Source of the DNA: Neopestalotiopsis rosae
Taxonomy: Eukaryota > Ascomycota > Sordariomycetes > Amphisphaeriales > Sporocadaceae
Direction of reading: 5' to 3'
Assembly: GCA_023078685.1 (NCBI GenBank)
Contig: JALGAS010000003.1
Location: 4,712,001-4,776,000, forward strand
DNA: 64,000 nt
A program made the translations under genes and the position numbers. The notes below the pieces were generated by a model that worked only from the letters and a program-made list of their open reading frames with translations, had not been told where the DNA came from and did not search any database. Below, in pieces: positions 46,294 to 58,500 of the stretch. Each line of letters begins with the position of its first letter. Position 1 is the first letter of the stretch.

Positions 46294-47542
46294 GGTGGTG
46301 TCACTTCTTACTCAGTACCGAGCTTCCGTAGTTGCGTAGTATTCAATTAATTAATGAAATCAATGGCAAGACTCTCAGGTGCTTCTCACTTTCTACTCCG
46401 GCCTTGGATATTTTGATGATCGCGGTTCGGCTCCGGCAACGACGTAATTCTAGTGGAGTGTTCCCCCCCTTTCGGCAGCGCTATCTTACCCCACGATAAG
46501 CTAAAACAGCACTGGGCTTCCCGAGGTTCCAGTTGACTTGAAGTGGAGACCTGCGATGCATTCATTTATTTGCAGGGGTTCCCTTCCGTTTCTCTGAGCT
46601 TGCTGTATTAGCACTCTTATATCCCCAATAACTTAATTTTCAACCCAGGCCATATCCAGATGTTCATGATCAGTCACTTGGTGGAAGTCGTCCAAGTTGA
46701 GTACCTCTTTCATCACTGGACAAGTACCCAATTATAATGACTTCCGTCAAGAAGTGTACTAAGAAGAGTACGCCCTTGTAAAGGTCGTGTTCTCCGGCCA
46801 GATTCTATGCTTGGTATACTTTGTATCAATCCGGACAGCGTCTGATTAATAAGAGTTAACAATCGAAGATATTGCAGCTTTTGATTGTCTGGTTTCCGTC
46901 TTTGAAGCAATCTACAGAGAATTATCTTGCCGCAATTGTCGCCATAATCAATTATATTGCAATGGCGGCGCGGTCTCTAATACTCAAATGATCTAACCTT
47001 AGACAAGTTGCAACGTATCCATTGACATATGAGTAACTCGGACTTGAATTAGACAAGAAGAAACACGTATATTTATGATATTTCTTCTCTCGGATGGATG
47101 CTCGATATGATAGAAGTTCCAAGATCCTGGCGAGATGTATGCCCGACCTCATTGTGTTTGAACGTTCTATCACCTAACTCACGAACGAGGAAAGATCGGG
47201 TCTGGCCGGATATATCTACCACGTATTCAGATAGATGCTCTCTTATGCAAAGACCCCCAACAGTTCACTTCCCGCCCATCATGTGCCGTGTCCCCTGTTT
47301 GAACGACTGCTGTAACCCAATTATTCGTAGACAAGTTGCAACCCCTCCTGATTTGAGTTCCTCAGTTGGAACCCTCTGCGATAAAAGCAATACTCTGGTA
47401 GGCCTCCAGTCTTTGCCAGTCTCTGCGTTTGGCGTCTGCTCATTTTCTCATTTCTGCTCCTCTTCGCCTACTGCTTGAATATCTCCCACGGGCTTATTTG
47501 ACAGGTTCATAAGCGAGTAAACTCTCATGACTGTCAACAAAG
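46294..47542. other. 1.2-kb divergent intergenic region
   Basis: Lies between the lyase and exonuclease genes. No gene is seen; it is presumably the pair's promoter region. Confidence 0.4.
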
Positions 47543-48799
47543 ATGAAAGCAGGCCAGAAAAAGGGTGGCCCTCGGTGTCATGTATGCGAGAAAGGCTTCT
47601 CTGATCAACGAGCACTGAAGCAGCATTTACAAAGCCGAAAATCCAGGAAGCATCCTCGGTGTGAGTTTTGCAGACGGGATTTCGCCAGCGAAGGCTCGTG
47701 GATCCAACACAATGCATCGAAACATGCCTCGACGAAACCAACGCCTTCTCCGGCCGCAAACAGACCTGCGCCACGGGCAAGTGCAGCAAAGACGAATGTT
47801 GCCCCAATTCTAATATCGCAGCCCAGCCCTACCATTCGATGCAGAGGGAATGACTACTCAGTTCTATCCGCGGTAGATGTAAAAAATGCCGCAGACTTGT
47901 TGCGCGCTCAATGCCATTCAGCCGAGTGTCTCAAGCAACATGGCTACTGTCTCGCAGATGTTTCCGGTATGACTTTTCACTGTTCCAAAAAGCCCGACGC
48001 ACCATCGACCGTCTTCTTTCGATCGCCCAGTCCCTCATTCCTGGTGCCAAAAAGAAGAGCGGTGGTCCTTGACTGTGAAATGGTCGGCTGCATCGATGGT
48101 CGAGACGAAGCAGTCCAACTCTGCGCTCTCGATTTCTTCACCGGCGAGGTTCTCATCAATTCCATCATAAAGCCTCATCAGCAAGTCATTGATTGGCGGA
48201 CGAATTTGACTGGTTTGTCACCGGCTGACATGGCCATCGCCACGGCCCGAGGTCAAGCTCTGGCTGGCTCTGCGGCCGCCCGTCGAGAACTATGGAAACA
48301 CATTGACGAGAACACGATACTCGTGGGTCAATCGCTCAACTTCGACTTGAACGTCTTGGGAGTATCACACGCCATGGTAGTGGACTCGCAGATTCTCACT
48401 ACCACAGCTGTCTTCAAGGATCGCAAAGTCGGGAGGAGATGGGGCCTGCAAGAGCTCTGCAAAGACATCCTTGGTTTGAACATTCGGAAAGCTGGGACTG
48501 TGAAAGGTCACGACAGCTTGGAAGATTCATTGGCGACTAGAGAACTGGTCCTTCGCTGCCTCTTGAGTCCTGTTTCGTTGGAGTCATGGGCGAAAAAGGC
48601 CGAAGAGTCATTTCATGAAGAACGACGGAACCGAAGATGGAAGAAAACACGGCCAGTCAAGAAGTCGTCTCGGACCCCTTGGCTGGAACAAGACTTTGAT
48701 GACTGGTATGGACAAGATGATGAAGACGAAGTGCTCCGTTGGAGTGATGTAATTGATTATGATGTGTGGCCAAAATCACCTCCCGACTGGTCGGATTGA
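47543..48799 (+). CDS. DEDDh RNA exonuclease with N-terminal zinc fingers
   Basis: Single-exon gene, 418 residues, of the REX4/ISG20-like 3'-5' exonuclease group, typically nuclear and acting on rRNA precursors or other structured RNA. Two C2H2-type fingers open the protein: CHVCEKGFSDQRALKQHLQSRKSRKH cannot be quoted further, but the ligands are C12, C15 and two His, then CEFCRRDF with H55 and H60-type ligands. The exonuclease domain follows: D177 and E179 in VVLDCEMVG, D268 in NFDLNVLG, and H323 with D328 in GHDSLEDSL, a complete DEDDh set. The C-terminus is basic (RRNRRWKKTRPVKK), then acidic. Most fungal REX4 proteins lack the paired N-terminal fingers, so substrate choice may differ. The start at 47543 is the first ATG in frame. 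Confidence 0.9.
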   Translation: MKAGQKKGGPRCHVCEKGFSDQRALKQHLQSRKSRKHPRCEFCRRDFASEGSWIQHNASKHASTKPTPSPAANRPAPRASAAKTNVAPILISQPSPTIRCRGNDYSVLSAVDVKNAADLLRAQCHSAECLKQHGYCLADVSGMTFHCSKKPDAPSTVFFRSPSPSFLVPKRRAVVLDCEMVGCIDGRDEAVQLCALDFFTGEVLINSIIKPHQQVIDWRTNLTGLSPADMAIATARGQALAGSAAARRELWKHIDENTILVGQSLNFDLNVLGVSHAMVVDSQILTTTAVFKDRKVGRRWGLQELCKDILGLNIRKAGTVKGHDSLEDSLATRELVLRCLLSPVSLESWAKKAEESFHEERRNRRWKKTRPVKKSSRTPWLEQDFDDWYGQDDEDEVLRWSDVIDYDVWPKSPPDWSD

Positions 48800-49156
48800 G
48801 GGGAGATTCCTATGGGCAGTTACGTATCTCTGATTCAATTAACCGGATTGATACATGTAAATTTACCTGCGGAGGCATGTAGACATGCTCTTCGCAGCTA
48901 TTTGACCCAACAGGAAACCGAGTGAGGCAAGTGTAACGCGGATCACATTTGCGTGTTGGTGCCAACACGCCATTTGCATGTGCGGGTTGGTGCATTCAAT
49001 GCCGTTGGCACCCCTTGCATGAATACAGCTCTAGACACCACATTCAGCGTCAATTACTATTTCATGGCTCCCACATCCATCATTCCAACATAGAAGCCTA
49101 TTTTCACGACTATTTGGTGCAACAAATCAGTCGTTAAAGTGCAGACGAAAATCACT
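48800..49156. promoter_or_regulatory. Methyltransferase promoter region
   Basis: The interval contains a 20-bp near-perfect palindrome at 48951-48970 and a related half-site just downstream. No gene is present. Confidence 0.4.
48951..48970. promoter_or_regulatory. 20-bp palindrome, candidate operator
   Basis: GCGTGTTGG and CCAACACGC form a perfect 9-bp inverted repeat around TG. A partial repeat (GGGTTGGTGC) follows at about 48983. It sits 187 bp upstream of the methyltransferase start codon. Function is inferred from position only. Confidence 0.4.
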
Positions 49157-49987
49157 ATGGCTTTCAAACAACCCAAGCAGATAACTCAATATCAAGCTGA
49201 GCATCTCTCTGAGCTTCAGGGCGATGTCAGTGAGACCGCCATCGAATACACCTTAAGCCTAATTCCCACCTTCGCCGATGGCGACATCATTCACGACAAC
49301 GCCTGTGGCTCCGGTGCAGTCTTTAGCACCATTTTTGCCAACGAGGTCCCCAAAATTTACGTCGATGCCACCGACGTCAACCCCGAATTTGTCCAGGGCT
49401 CCGCCGACCTGGCCAAGAAGCATCGGTGGCCCGTCACCACCTCGACGCAGCCCGCCCAAAAGCTCACATTCCCCGACAATCGGTTCAATTATTCATTTAC
49501 CAGCTTTGCTTTCCACTGCCTTGGCGACCATGATGCTGCCGCTGGTGAGGTCTACCGCACCCTGAAGCCTGGTGGTGTTGCAGTCGTGTCCATCTGGATT
49601 TCCATGCCTCACGTCGATGCACTGCAGCACGCGCACTGGCGCACCCGTGGTAGAGACGGTCCTATGCCTGTGTTGCTCCCTTTGGAGGGCTTTGCCCAGC
49701 CAGATCTCAAGAAGACACTGGTGGCCGGCGGCTTTCACGAAGACAACATTTCTTTTTCTGAAAAGGTCTGCTACCTCAAGATCGCTGATCTCAAGCGCTT
49801 CGCCCAGCTGTCTTGGAGTTACCTTGGAAACTTGCCATCTGGATGGTCTCAGAATGATGAGGATAAGTGGGATGAGGCTATTGAGGATATCACCGAGCAG
49901 TTGCAGAGCGGCGAAGGCATCACGAAGAATGAGAAGGGCGAGACCGTGCTCAAAATGGTGGCTTGTATCGCGGTCGCAAGGAAGTAA
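49157..49987 (+). CDS. Class I SAM-dependent methyltransferase
   Basis: Single-exon gene of 276 residues in the UbiE/Methyltransf_11-like group; such stand-alone fungal enzymes often modify small molecules. The start is the ATG at 49157 (MAFKQPKQITQYQ); a GTG in frame 18 bases earlier is not needed. Motif I, the SAM-binding loop, is IIHDNACGSGAVFS at about residues 43-56, with N replacing the usual G/D before ACGSG. The acidic residue of motif II is in VDATDVNPEFV. Motif III region reads FNYSFTSFAFHCLGD, and LKPGGVAVVSIW is the classic post-III strand. No membrane segment or targeting signal is seen. Acceptor substrate is unknown. It stands alone with no obvious biosynthetic partner. Confidence 0.88.
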   Translation: MAFKQPKQITQYQAEHLSELQGDVSETAIEYTLSLIPTFADGDIIHDNACGSGAVFSTIFANEVPKIYVDATDVNPEFVQGSADLAKKHRWPVTTSTQPAQKLTFPDNRFNYSFTSFAFHCLGDHDAAAGEVYRTLKPGGVAVVSIWISMPHVDALQHAHWRTRGRDGPMPVLLPLEGFAQPDLKKTLVAGGFHEDNISFSEKVCYLKIADLKRFAQLSWSYLGNLPSGWSQNDEDKWDEAIEDITEQLQSGEGITKNEKGETVLKMVACIAVARK

Positions 49988-51765
49988 GGAGAATTTGCCA
50001 GCCATTTTCTTCTATGGTAACTGATAAAAACATTATGTAAATAACGATTCCTTCGGATCGCTGGAGCGTTACCGCTCATGCATAATGATCGTATATCAAA
50101 AGAATAATTCAAGCCTTACATTTCATATATCATTTGTTCATTGCTTTGATGCTGGCCTTATCCCAATACGCTTGGCAGGCAGACGCTTCTCGGGGTGCAG
50201 GCAGCCATCTGATTTCACTATCTCAAGGATGTTGGGGATAGGCCGAGCTCCAATCACTACAAGAGATCTCAAATCTTACAGCCGTACATGAGCAGGGCAA
50301 CATCGTGATCACGATTGTATCAAGCATGGTCGTAGCATACCTCGGTGTCCATCGCTGCATCCAAAACCTGCGCGAGCGAAGCTGAGTAAGTGGACTGTAA
50401 GCTGCTCAAAGTGATGGGAAAAGAGTTTGGGTCACGCAAACTGATGCCTGCAGAATAGAAATGATGAACAGTCTTGCAGGCACATAGAGCGGGGAAAATC
50501 GGCGAATTAAGCCGAGAATCTGTTCCGGCAAATCAGAAGTGTAACCGAAAGAGCATTGGGGGCCCGAAGTCGATGAATTTAACATTTCCGCGGAACTTGG
50601 CACGTATGCAGAGGGCGGGTGTCCGGGGAAAACGATCCGTCATGCAGCCATCCCCAAAGATGTTTGTATCCTCACCCATGTATGCATGGACATTTATTAA
50701 GGCTAACGAAGTAACGCTGGGCGTTATCAGAGAGAGCCAACCCCGGAGGCTGAAGATGGTGATGTGCTATCGTCAGCAGGGTCAGACCGTGCAAGACAAA
50801 AAGACCGAGAGTGATACATCACAACCGGTGAGCGGCTCACGAGAGTTGAAAGACTCCGACACTGATAAGCAATTTGAGGCTTATGACATCGAGGTTTGAA
50901 CAAAGCATCGAAGACAAAAAAGACCAAACGAGTTGATTAATTCCCACCTCTGGTCAGACGTATTCACATCTAGACTCATCCAATGGAGTTCAAAAATCAC
51001 CTTATCTTTGAAGGCATCTCTAAGACAGAAGATGAATACTCATTTCAATTGAATATACCAACGGTGGCGTTGCTCACAAACCACGGCTCAAACACGGTTA
51101 TATATATGTATTATATGGAGTTTTAGATCGTGAGACAGGATTTAAAGGCATATTTGACCACCAGTCAAGACCTTGTTGCTGCGAAAATGGTTTGGGTGGA
51201 TGCACTTTGATACTGCCCACCACCAACCTGTTCCCAGTCATTTGTGGTGCCCACGACTTGTTCTCTGCCTAGCGACTGAAAGATTAACATCACTCTTGTT
51301 CCTTATCTGATCGTCTATAGTCTCGCCTCACCATAGGAATAATGTTACCCTTTTCGGATTTTTCAGCCTGCTTCCCTGGCGCTTCAAGAGGGCCTAGAGC
51401 CCAGAGGAATGACACGTCTGATGCACGTCGTACCGGTGAGTTGGAACTCGATCTTTATTGGTAGTGATAAGCCGGGCGTCGGGCAACTTTGTGTCTGGTT
51501 TTTTGGCTCGATTTGTATGCAAGGCTGCGACCCGCACATCTTCTGGTGATGCGCTACTGATCACGATCTTTCTCGCGTCATTCCGACGAGGAAATCTAGG
51601 AATATGGGGTTTTGGAAATATGGACATATATGTGCGCTCTTTCCCATTCCATAAATGTAATCACCTATCCATCTACATCTGCCAGTTTCAATCTTTGCAC
51701 GAATCTGACCCATTTGTACGTAACCCATTGACATTTCATTTCGTGTGCCTGCAGAAGCTACCAAA
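49988..51765. other. 1.8-kb intergenic, upstream of the NLR
   Basis: No supported gene. One open frame (50474-50899, 141 codons) has an acidic, coding-like tail but no recognisable family or splice partners. The right end is the NLR promoter. Confidence 0.4.
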
Positions 51766-54746
51766 ATGGCAGATTACGCCGGACTTGCCATTGCCGCCGG
51801 CCAAGTCATTCTATCACTTGTAGCTGTGGTTCGTGACGCCAAAGACGCACCTAAAGATATTCAAGACTTACGGCGCGAGCTTTTGGATGGCCTGCGTACC
51901 ATCAAAGGCTATTTAGGGTTTTTAGGCGATCTGTCAGATCAGTCTCGGCACAAACTGGAAGCTACAGATTGGAGGCAACGTGCCTATGAAGAGATCAAAT
52001 CCATGATGGAGAAGGACGTCCTTCGTCATTCGTCTACGCTAGGGCGCGCCCAACAGTACGTCAGTTGGCACTGGGACAAGAAGAAAGTAAAGGAGCACCT
52101 AGACAAGATCGAGCGAATCAAACTGTGGTTCATGGTTTCCACAACAAACGACTTCATGTATGTATTATCATTCTCCTTCCCACGTCGGAGGGTCTCGACT
52201 GACATGGACCAGGGCACGCATGGAACAGCTCTGTCAAGAGATGCAGTCGCTTCAGGCTAGTATTGGAGAGGACAGGGACAGGAGGACAAAAGAGGAAGAA
52301 CGTAAGAAGCATCCAATCCAGCCTATTGTATTCACTTGACATTCAATTCAGAATCATTGCAAAGGACAATCCTGCAGTATTTGGCACCCCTCAGCCCCGA
52401 AGGAACACACAGAAAGAATTTGTCTCTTCACAAGCCCAAGACTTCAACTTGGTTCATTGAGGGGCCCCTACAAGAGTTTCTTGATACCACTATTGGAGAT
52501 CGCTATGTCCTTTGGCTCAAAGGGAAATGTAAGATGTTGTGCTCAATGAACTGATCAAAGACTGACTTGACTTAAGCTGGATCGGGGAAAACAACACTGC
52601 TGTGAGTCTTTACCCTGACTGGTTGTGGTTTCTTCACCATGCTGATGAATTCCCAGCGCCAAGAGTGTAGATTTCCTACGTCACAATCATAAGGAAATTG
52701 AGGTTTTGTGCTGGTACTGTGCTTTTGACGATCTTGACTCTCAGCAACCGGAGAACTTCCTTGGCTATATCATCGCCAATTTGAGTGCCCGCATCCCTGG
52801 CCTTCTCTTGCATCTCATGGATCAGATGGAATACGCAGAGCAGAAAGGTGATAAACCTGTGTTCAGTAGTTCCGAGCTGGAGGAAACTTTGCTGGATCAT
52901 TCTACAGCGGTTCCGCCCATGATTATCTTCATTGATGCAATTAACGAGAGCGCAAAGCGGGAGGACTTGGAGCTTCTTGTAAACCGTCTGACTGCCAAAC
53001 TATCAAACATACGTATCGTTGTTTCAAGCACACGCAATCCAGTCAGTCAGGGAGCGGTTTTCAAGAAAGTCAAGATGTCTGAGGATAGGCTGAAACGAGA
53101 CATCGACCTGACCATCACAAACATCCTGGAATCCAACGATGTATTCCGCAGCTTGAGCCTCGAACTTCGCGAGAGAATTCACGATACAGTACTCTCTAAA
53201 TCAAAGGGGATGTAAGTGCTTGTTCTTGATCGCATTCTTCAAAGTTTTCTAAGCCTGATTATTGCTAGGTTTCGATATGCCCACTGTGTAATGAACGAAC
53301 TCAAAGACAAAGGTAACGGCCGCCTAATGTTGCAGGCTCTCGAAAGCCTTCCACCTGATCTCAACGTCATGTATGCGACAATATTGGAAAATGTTCGGTG
53401 TGATCGCGACATATTCAAAGAAGCATTGCGGTGGCTTTGCTTTTCCAAGAAGCCATTGAAGCTCGATGAATTGGCCGAACTCATCGTCATTGAAGATGGC
53501 GACACTGACATCAACGAAGATACTCGCCTGTCGAGTCCCATCAGGATGCTTGTAGAGGAGTCACACGGTCTAGTGGTCTACGATACTGAAACACGTATCG
53601 TATCTCTTAGCCACTCGACAGTGAAAGAATTTCTGACATCTAATTTTCTTCAAGAGGCGCAACATATATCCCGTTTTGCGATTGGCGCAGAATCCCTCAG
53701 TCATCATCACATGTTGAAGACTTTCATGACGTATCTATCATTCTCAGTCTTCAAGCGCGGCTACGGATCCATTGACAGAAACACCCTCGAACGCTATCAT
53801 GCAATCGGATACATTTCACGGTATTGGCCGGACTACCTGCATGTCGGCTCTCGGGACGATTGGATCCTGATCTCGAATTTCTTCGGAACGCGCGTTTCCG
53901 AGAACGGAGGGAATTACGGAGCATGGATTCATATGCTTGCGCCAAATTTGCCGTCTGAAGTAGTCCAAAGCACTCATCCTATCTACTACGCAGCCGGGTT
54001 CAACTACATAGGCCTCGTGGAAACGATACTGCGATGCGAACAGGACATAAACCTTGAGGCTCCCGGTGGACGGCACGGATCAACTGTTTTGCAGATGTCA
54101 TGCTGGCGCCTTCGAAAGAAAATTGTTCAAATGCTGGTGGAAGCCGGAGCTGATCCCACTTCGAAGGACAGGGCTTGTCCACGTCGCTGCTCACTGTGGT
54201 GGGCGCAACAAAATGGCTGGGACGATGTGGTTCAGCTAATGGCAATCAAAGCTGGGCGATTTGACACCGATGATGTCGATACACTCCCAGTCCTGGACAG
54301 TGACTCGCGGGAGGAAGACTTGAAGACACGCACTGAATTTTGTGTCTCAGGCTACGGCCTCCCCCTCAAGAATGTACAAGACTACATGGAGACGCACTTC
54401 CAACCAGGCGAATTCACCATACGTGGGCTACCCCATAAACGCAGGTGCTACCACAACAACAAAGGACATTTTGTGAGTAGTAATTGCGTTCATCTAATAA
54501 TCGAGAAGTATCCACTAATGACGATTCGTGTACACAGATTGAGCAGAAAGGGCATTATTGCTGTCACATAGAAATTTATGCTGCTGGCTTCGATTTCGAA
54601 AAACATATGGTAATGTGTCCTACAACAATTCACTTTGACCACTACTCACCAAGATACCCGTCCAGGGCAACTTCAACAATTTGCGAGAAAAGGAATTTGA
54701 CACATATTCCTTTACGGCGATACGAATCGCATTCGTCAATCAATAA
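51766..54746 (+). CDS. NLR-type STAND receptor: HeLo-like N, NACHT, winged helix, ankyrin
   Basis: Fungal NOD-like receptor, a class that controls non-self recognition and regulated cell death. Eight exons: 51766-52157, 52213-52301, 52352-52528, 52577-52601, 52657-53211, 53269-54472, 54538-54609 and 54654-54746, giving 868 residues. The N-terminal 130 residues (MADYAGLAIAAGQVILSLV, VRDAKDAPKDIQDLR) resemble the HeLo-like fungal N-terminal STAND domain. NACHT: Walker A GKSGSGKTT near residues 217-226, Walker B MIIFIDAINES near 314-323. A winged-helix segment follows (SLPPDLNVMYATIL, KPLKLDELAELIVI), then SHSTVKEFL. About three ankyrin-like repeats lie near residues 648-735. A His/Cys-rich C-terminal piece (RCYHNNKGHF, KGHYCCHIEIYAAG) ends the chain. 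If the last 44-nt intron is not removed, the protein instead runs to 54900. Exon 4 is 25 nt and carries most of Walker A. Confidence 0.87.
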
Positions 54747-55598
54747 GACAACTAAAATGGGCCACGTACCTCCTCCCACTTCAAGAAGTGTGCGAAATAT
54801 TAACACATTTCCATCTAAGCTGTCATTTCATCTTTTACTTCTCCATTACGGTCAAAGAATTTTGAGATCTTCTCTGTTATCTAAACACGACAAGACATAA
54901 CTTCTACTCGGCTAACGTTTCTCTATCCACTAACTTAAAGACTATACTTGCAGCGACATGTGTCAAACTTTCCATAATAGAAGGATCACGATTGGATGTT
55001 AGACTAGCGAGAGAACACCCGTGCATGCTTCGCACGTGCTTATGGCTGTGGCGGAGTAATATGGTCAATTCTCTTTAATTTCACAATACAAGCGCCCGTA
55101 TCTATGGCCCTGCGTTACCTAATTGGCTGAAGTGGTGTCGCGGGTCTAGTATGATAGTTTTACTTGGGAACTTTCTGCGCGCCACTGTCCTCATCGGAGG
55201 CGGGAGATTGATAATCACATGCATATTCAATGGGAATGAGAATAGAATTCATGTCTAACAAAAACAAGAAAATTTCTTGTATGTAGCAAGTGAGGTCAAC
55301 CGTCGCACACCTTTACAATCAAAACCCGCGAAAACCGGTAGTTGAACTGTATGCAAAGCTGCAAGCAATTCAGCTTCGCTTCTGCTGAAGCCGTTCAAAA
55401 CTACGCACCCTGTTGGCAAAACCGCTTATTACTTCCCCTCCCATTCTGAGAGACCCCTCTTCCAGCAAGGTGTAGTCACTGGTATTGTCACTAATAAGTC
55501 GGGACTCTGGTCGTACAGCTCTTCATCTTTTTTTTTTTTTTGGGAGTCATTATTGAGCCACCATCACAGGCACCATACCTGTCTGAGCAAGTATCGCG
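54747..55598. other. Spacer between NLR and ankyrin/CorA-like genes
   Basis: This 0.85-kb stretch follows the NLR and precedes the next gene on the same strand. It contains a 13-T run near 55530 and no supported exon. It should contain the second gene's promoter. Confidence 0.4.
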
Positions 55599-58500
55599 AT
55601 GAGCTCCGCAGACGTTCCCGGCTCAAAGAAGAAGAAGAAGAATGTAGGCGCGACCTATGGTGTTGCCAATCTGTTGAGTGGATCTTCTCTAAATTCAAAA
55701 GCCTTCGGGTTTAATCAAACACTACGAAGAGCATTTTGAGGAGATCTGTGTCTTCGGAGCAGCTTTGATCATTAATCATGGGGTGAAGTGATTGAACACA
55801 AGAAGCTAATATAATTTGCTTTGTACAGGAAGCTCTTGACGAGCTCTTCAGGACCATCCAGTCCAACCCTACAAAGGTGGCTAGCATTCTTGAACAGAAC
55901 CCGGATTTATGTAATATGAAGAGTAAACCCGAAGTCTTGCACGGCAATATGTCTCCAGGAGACTTCTTCCAAGCTGAAATGCTCGGATACCTGTCGACTC
56001 CAGATATCATTCAATGTCTCAATAAGGACGATGTGCCAGACGTACGGACCTCATCGCAACGCCCCCTTCATGTTGCGTGTCTCCTTCAAGAAGTTGAAGT
56101 AATCAAAAGTCTATTGAGCTCTGGAAGTGATATCAACGCTACAAATGGCGAAGGAGAGACTCCATTGGGAGTTGCTTGCAGAGCAGGACTAGTCAATATT
56201 GCAAAGCTGCTGTTGCAGGAAGAAGCGCCAATCTTACCAGATTCGGCTGATAAATCTGGCAAAACCCCAATCACGTACCTCACCAACCGCGAAGCTGGTT
56301 CAAATGGACTGAGAAGTCCGTCAGATGAGGAAATTAAGGAGGTCGCCTACTTGATGTCAAAGGTAGGCTTCGAACGATACAGGAATGAGGACGGTTTCGA
56401 GATTCAATCCCCCTACCTGCTTAAGCTCCTCAAGAATAAGGGGGATGATTATGGTTGGACTCCATTGAATTATGCTATTGCTCGACGCGATATCAAGGTT
56501 GTGAAGTTATTGTTGGAGGTTGAAAAACGTACTCAGCAGGCCAGAAATTCTGGAAACCATCATACAGGACGGGGTGCGCAAGCCATCGCAGAAGAGCGTG
56601 GTGATTTCGAGCTCGCCAATATGATAGAATCTTTCTGTTCACCTGAACCTCTGCCAAAAGTTCCCGAGGGTTGGCGTTCGTTTCATTCTCCCAAAGAGTC
56701 TGCCAAAAGACTTCTCAAGGTGTCCAGTCGCGAAAAGTGCGAAATTTCTGAGTTGGTAGATCAATTTGGGGACACCAAAGAGCCAGAACGTGTCAATTGG
56801 CATCATCTTCCGGCGAACAATGTAAGCATGTAGCCTAATAGTCCCCTTCACCTTTACAACCACTCTGAAATATCATTTATGGATCAAGGCTGATATTGAA
56901 CGACAGTGGCGTTGGCTCCAGGTAATTTCTCAGTGGTATATTGAAGAACAAAAATATTGACAACTCACAGCGGATGCTTGAGACCGGCAAAATAAGTGAG
57001 CAGGATGAGTCGCTACTCCAACTCATTGAAAAGAAGTTTGAGCTCTCGGGACCGTTGACTCGTGGCGTGGACTTCTTTATGCGTCAAGTCGCAGCGGCTA
57101 ACCCGAGGGTGCCAGCGGAAGATGATCACCGGAGCCTATTGACCATTGTGAGTAAAACAATCAGTATGAAAGGCCTGGAAGAAACGCTCAAGTTTTAAAG
57201 TTGCCGGTGTTAGATATTGACGTCCTTGAAGGATACGGAGATCTCACAAGAGATCCCGCCGAATTAGAAACATTTTTGGCTGGTAACAAGTTGCTCGATA
57301 AAGACGTGATGCGCCTTTATCACAATAAGAAACACAAAGGACTGCTCCCCTCACGAACATTGGATCACTACTATCAAGATGACCTCAACGGGAAAGCACT
57401 AGGCAAGTTGAATGAAAGCCAAGTCTTTACTCGATATCTGGAAAACTTTCCCGACAGTGATGAAAATCAAGGCAACGATGGAATTCAGCCGAGAAGGATA
57501 TTGGTGGTTTCACAGTTCTGGTTGCTTAGAACGAACAGTGAGTTTCCTTCTATGATCATTTCTTCAGTTGATCATTACTAATGAAGCTCTATTTGTTAAG
57601 ACTCGTTTGTGACTTCGTTCCCCAAACGCCGTGGCATAGAAACTAAGTACCAGAATTTGGAACTCCCAGATGTTATCGAGAGCATGTTCAGAAGTACGAG
57701 AGGCCCTCGAGTGATATACCATCATATGATCAAGAAGGCAATGCAGTATCAGCCTTCGGTCATGATACGCGACAAACGCACCACATACCCGAAGATTTTC
57801 TCTAGAGAGGTACAGCGAATAGTAAGTTTCACGATGATTAGCTCTTCAGAGAATCCATTGGTAACAAAATTAATGTTCTTCAATAGTCTCGGAAGACTGA
57901 CGAATATTACGACGAGTTCAAGGAGACCCTCGGGGTATCTGAAAAGCACTTTGGAAGACTCTCCAATAATGCCACAATATGTCTACTAGAGATAGACGAC
58001 GTCTGCAACGAAGTCAAAATCATCCAACGGGTCCTGCGTGACCGAGAAAGGGTCTGGACACAATTACATGCAAAGAAAAGCAGTTGTGGGCGAATGGATG
58101 ATGATAACGACCATTCGGAGGATGCGGTTGACAGTTGTAGCCACCCTCTTACCGGGACCTGCAGTTGGGGGTTCCCAGACTGTACTCCAAATGTTGTCGA
58201 AGCCTCCTTGCGCAATAATCTCCTGGAGATCGAGAACACTGCTCATGCCGTTCGTGAAAAGGTACGGATAATACTTCCCAATTATTATGTGCTTAGTTCT
58301 AATCCATAGCAAATCAGGTTCATGGTCTCGTGGCTCTCCTACACGGTCAAGCGAGTACCGAAAACGCTCTCAAAGCCTCGGAGCAGGCCAGATACTTACT
58401 TATATTTACTTTGTTGACCGTGGTTTTTGTAAGTCACGAGAACAACTTGGATCATTCCCACCGATCAAACCCCATGCTCATATAGATTAGTCACCACTGT

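Noticed and set aside
50474..50899. 141-codon open frame upstream of the NLR
   Set aside because: The tail looks coding-like (acidic, Ser/Asp-rich), but there is no family match and no upstream exon that can be joined with confidence.
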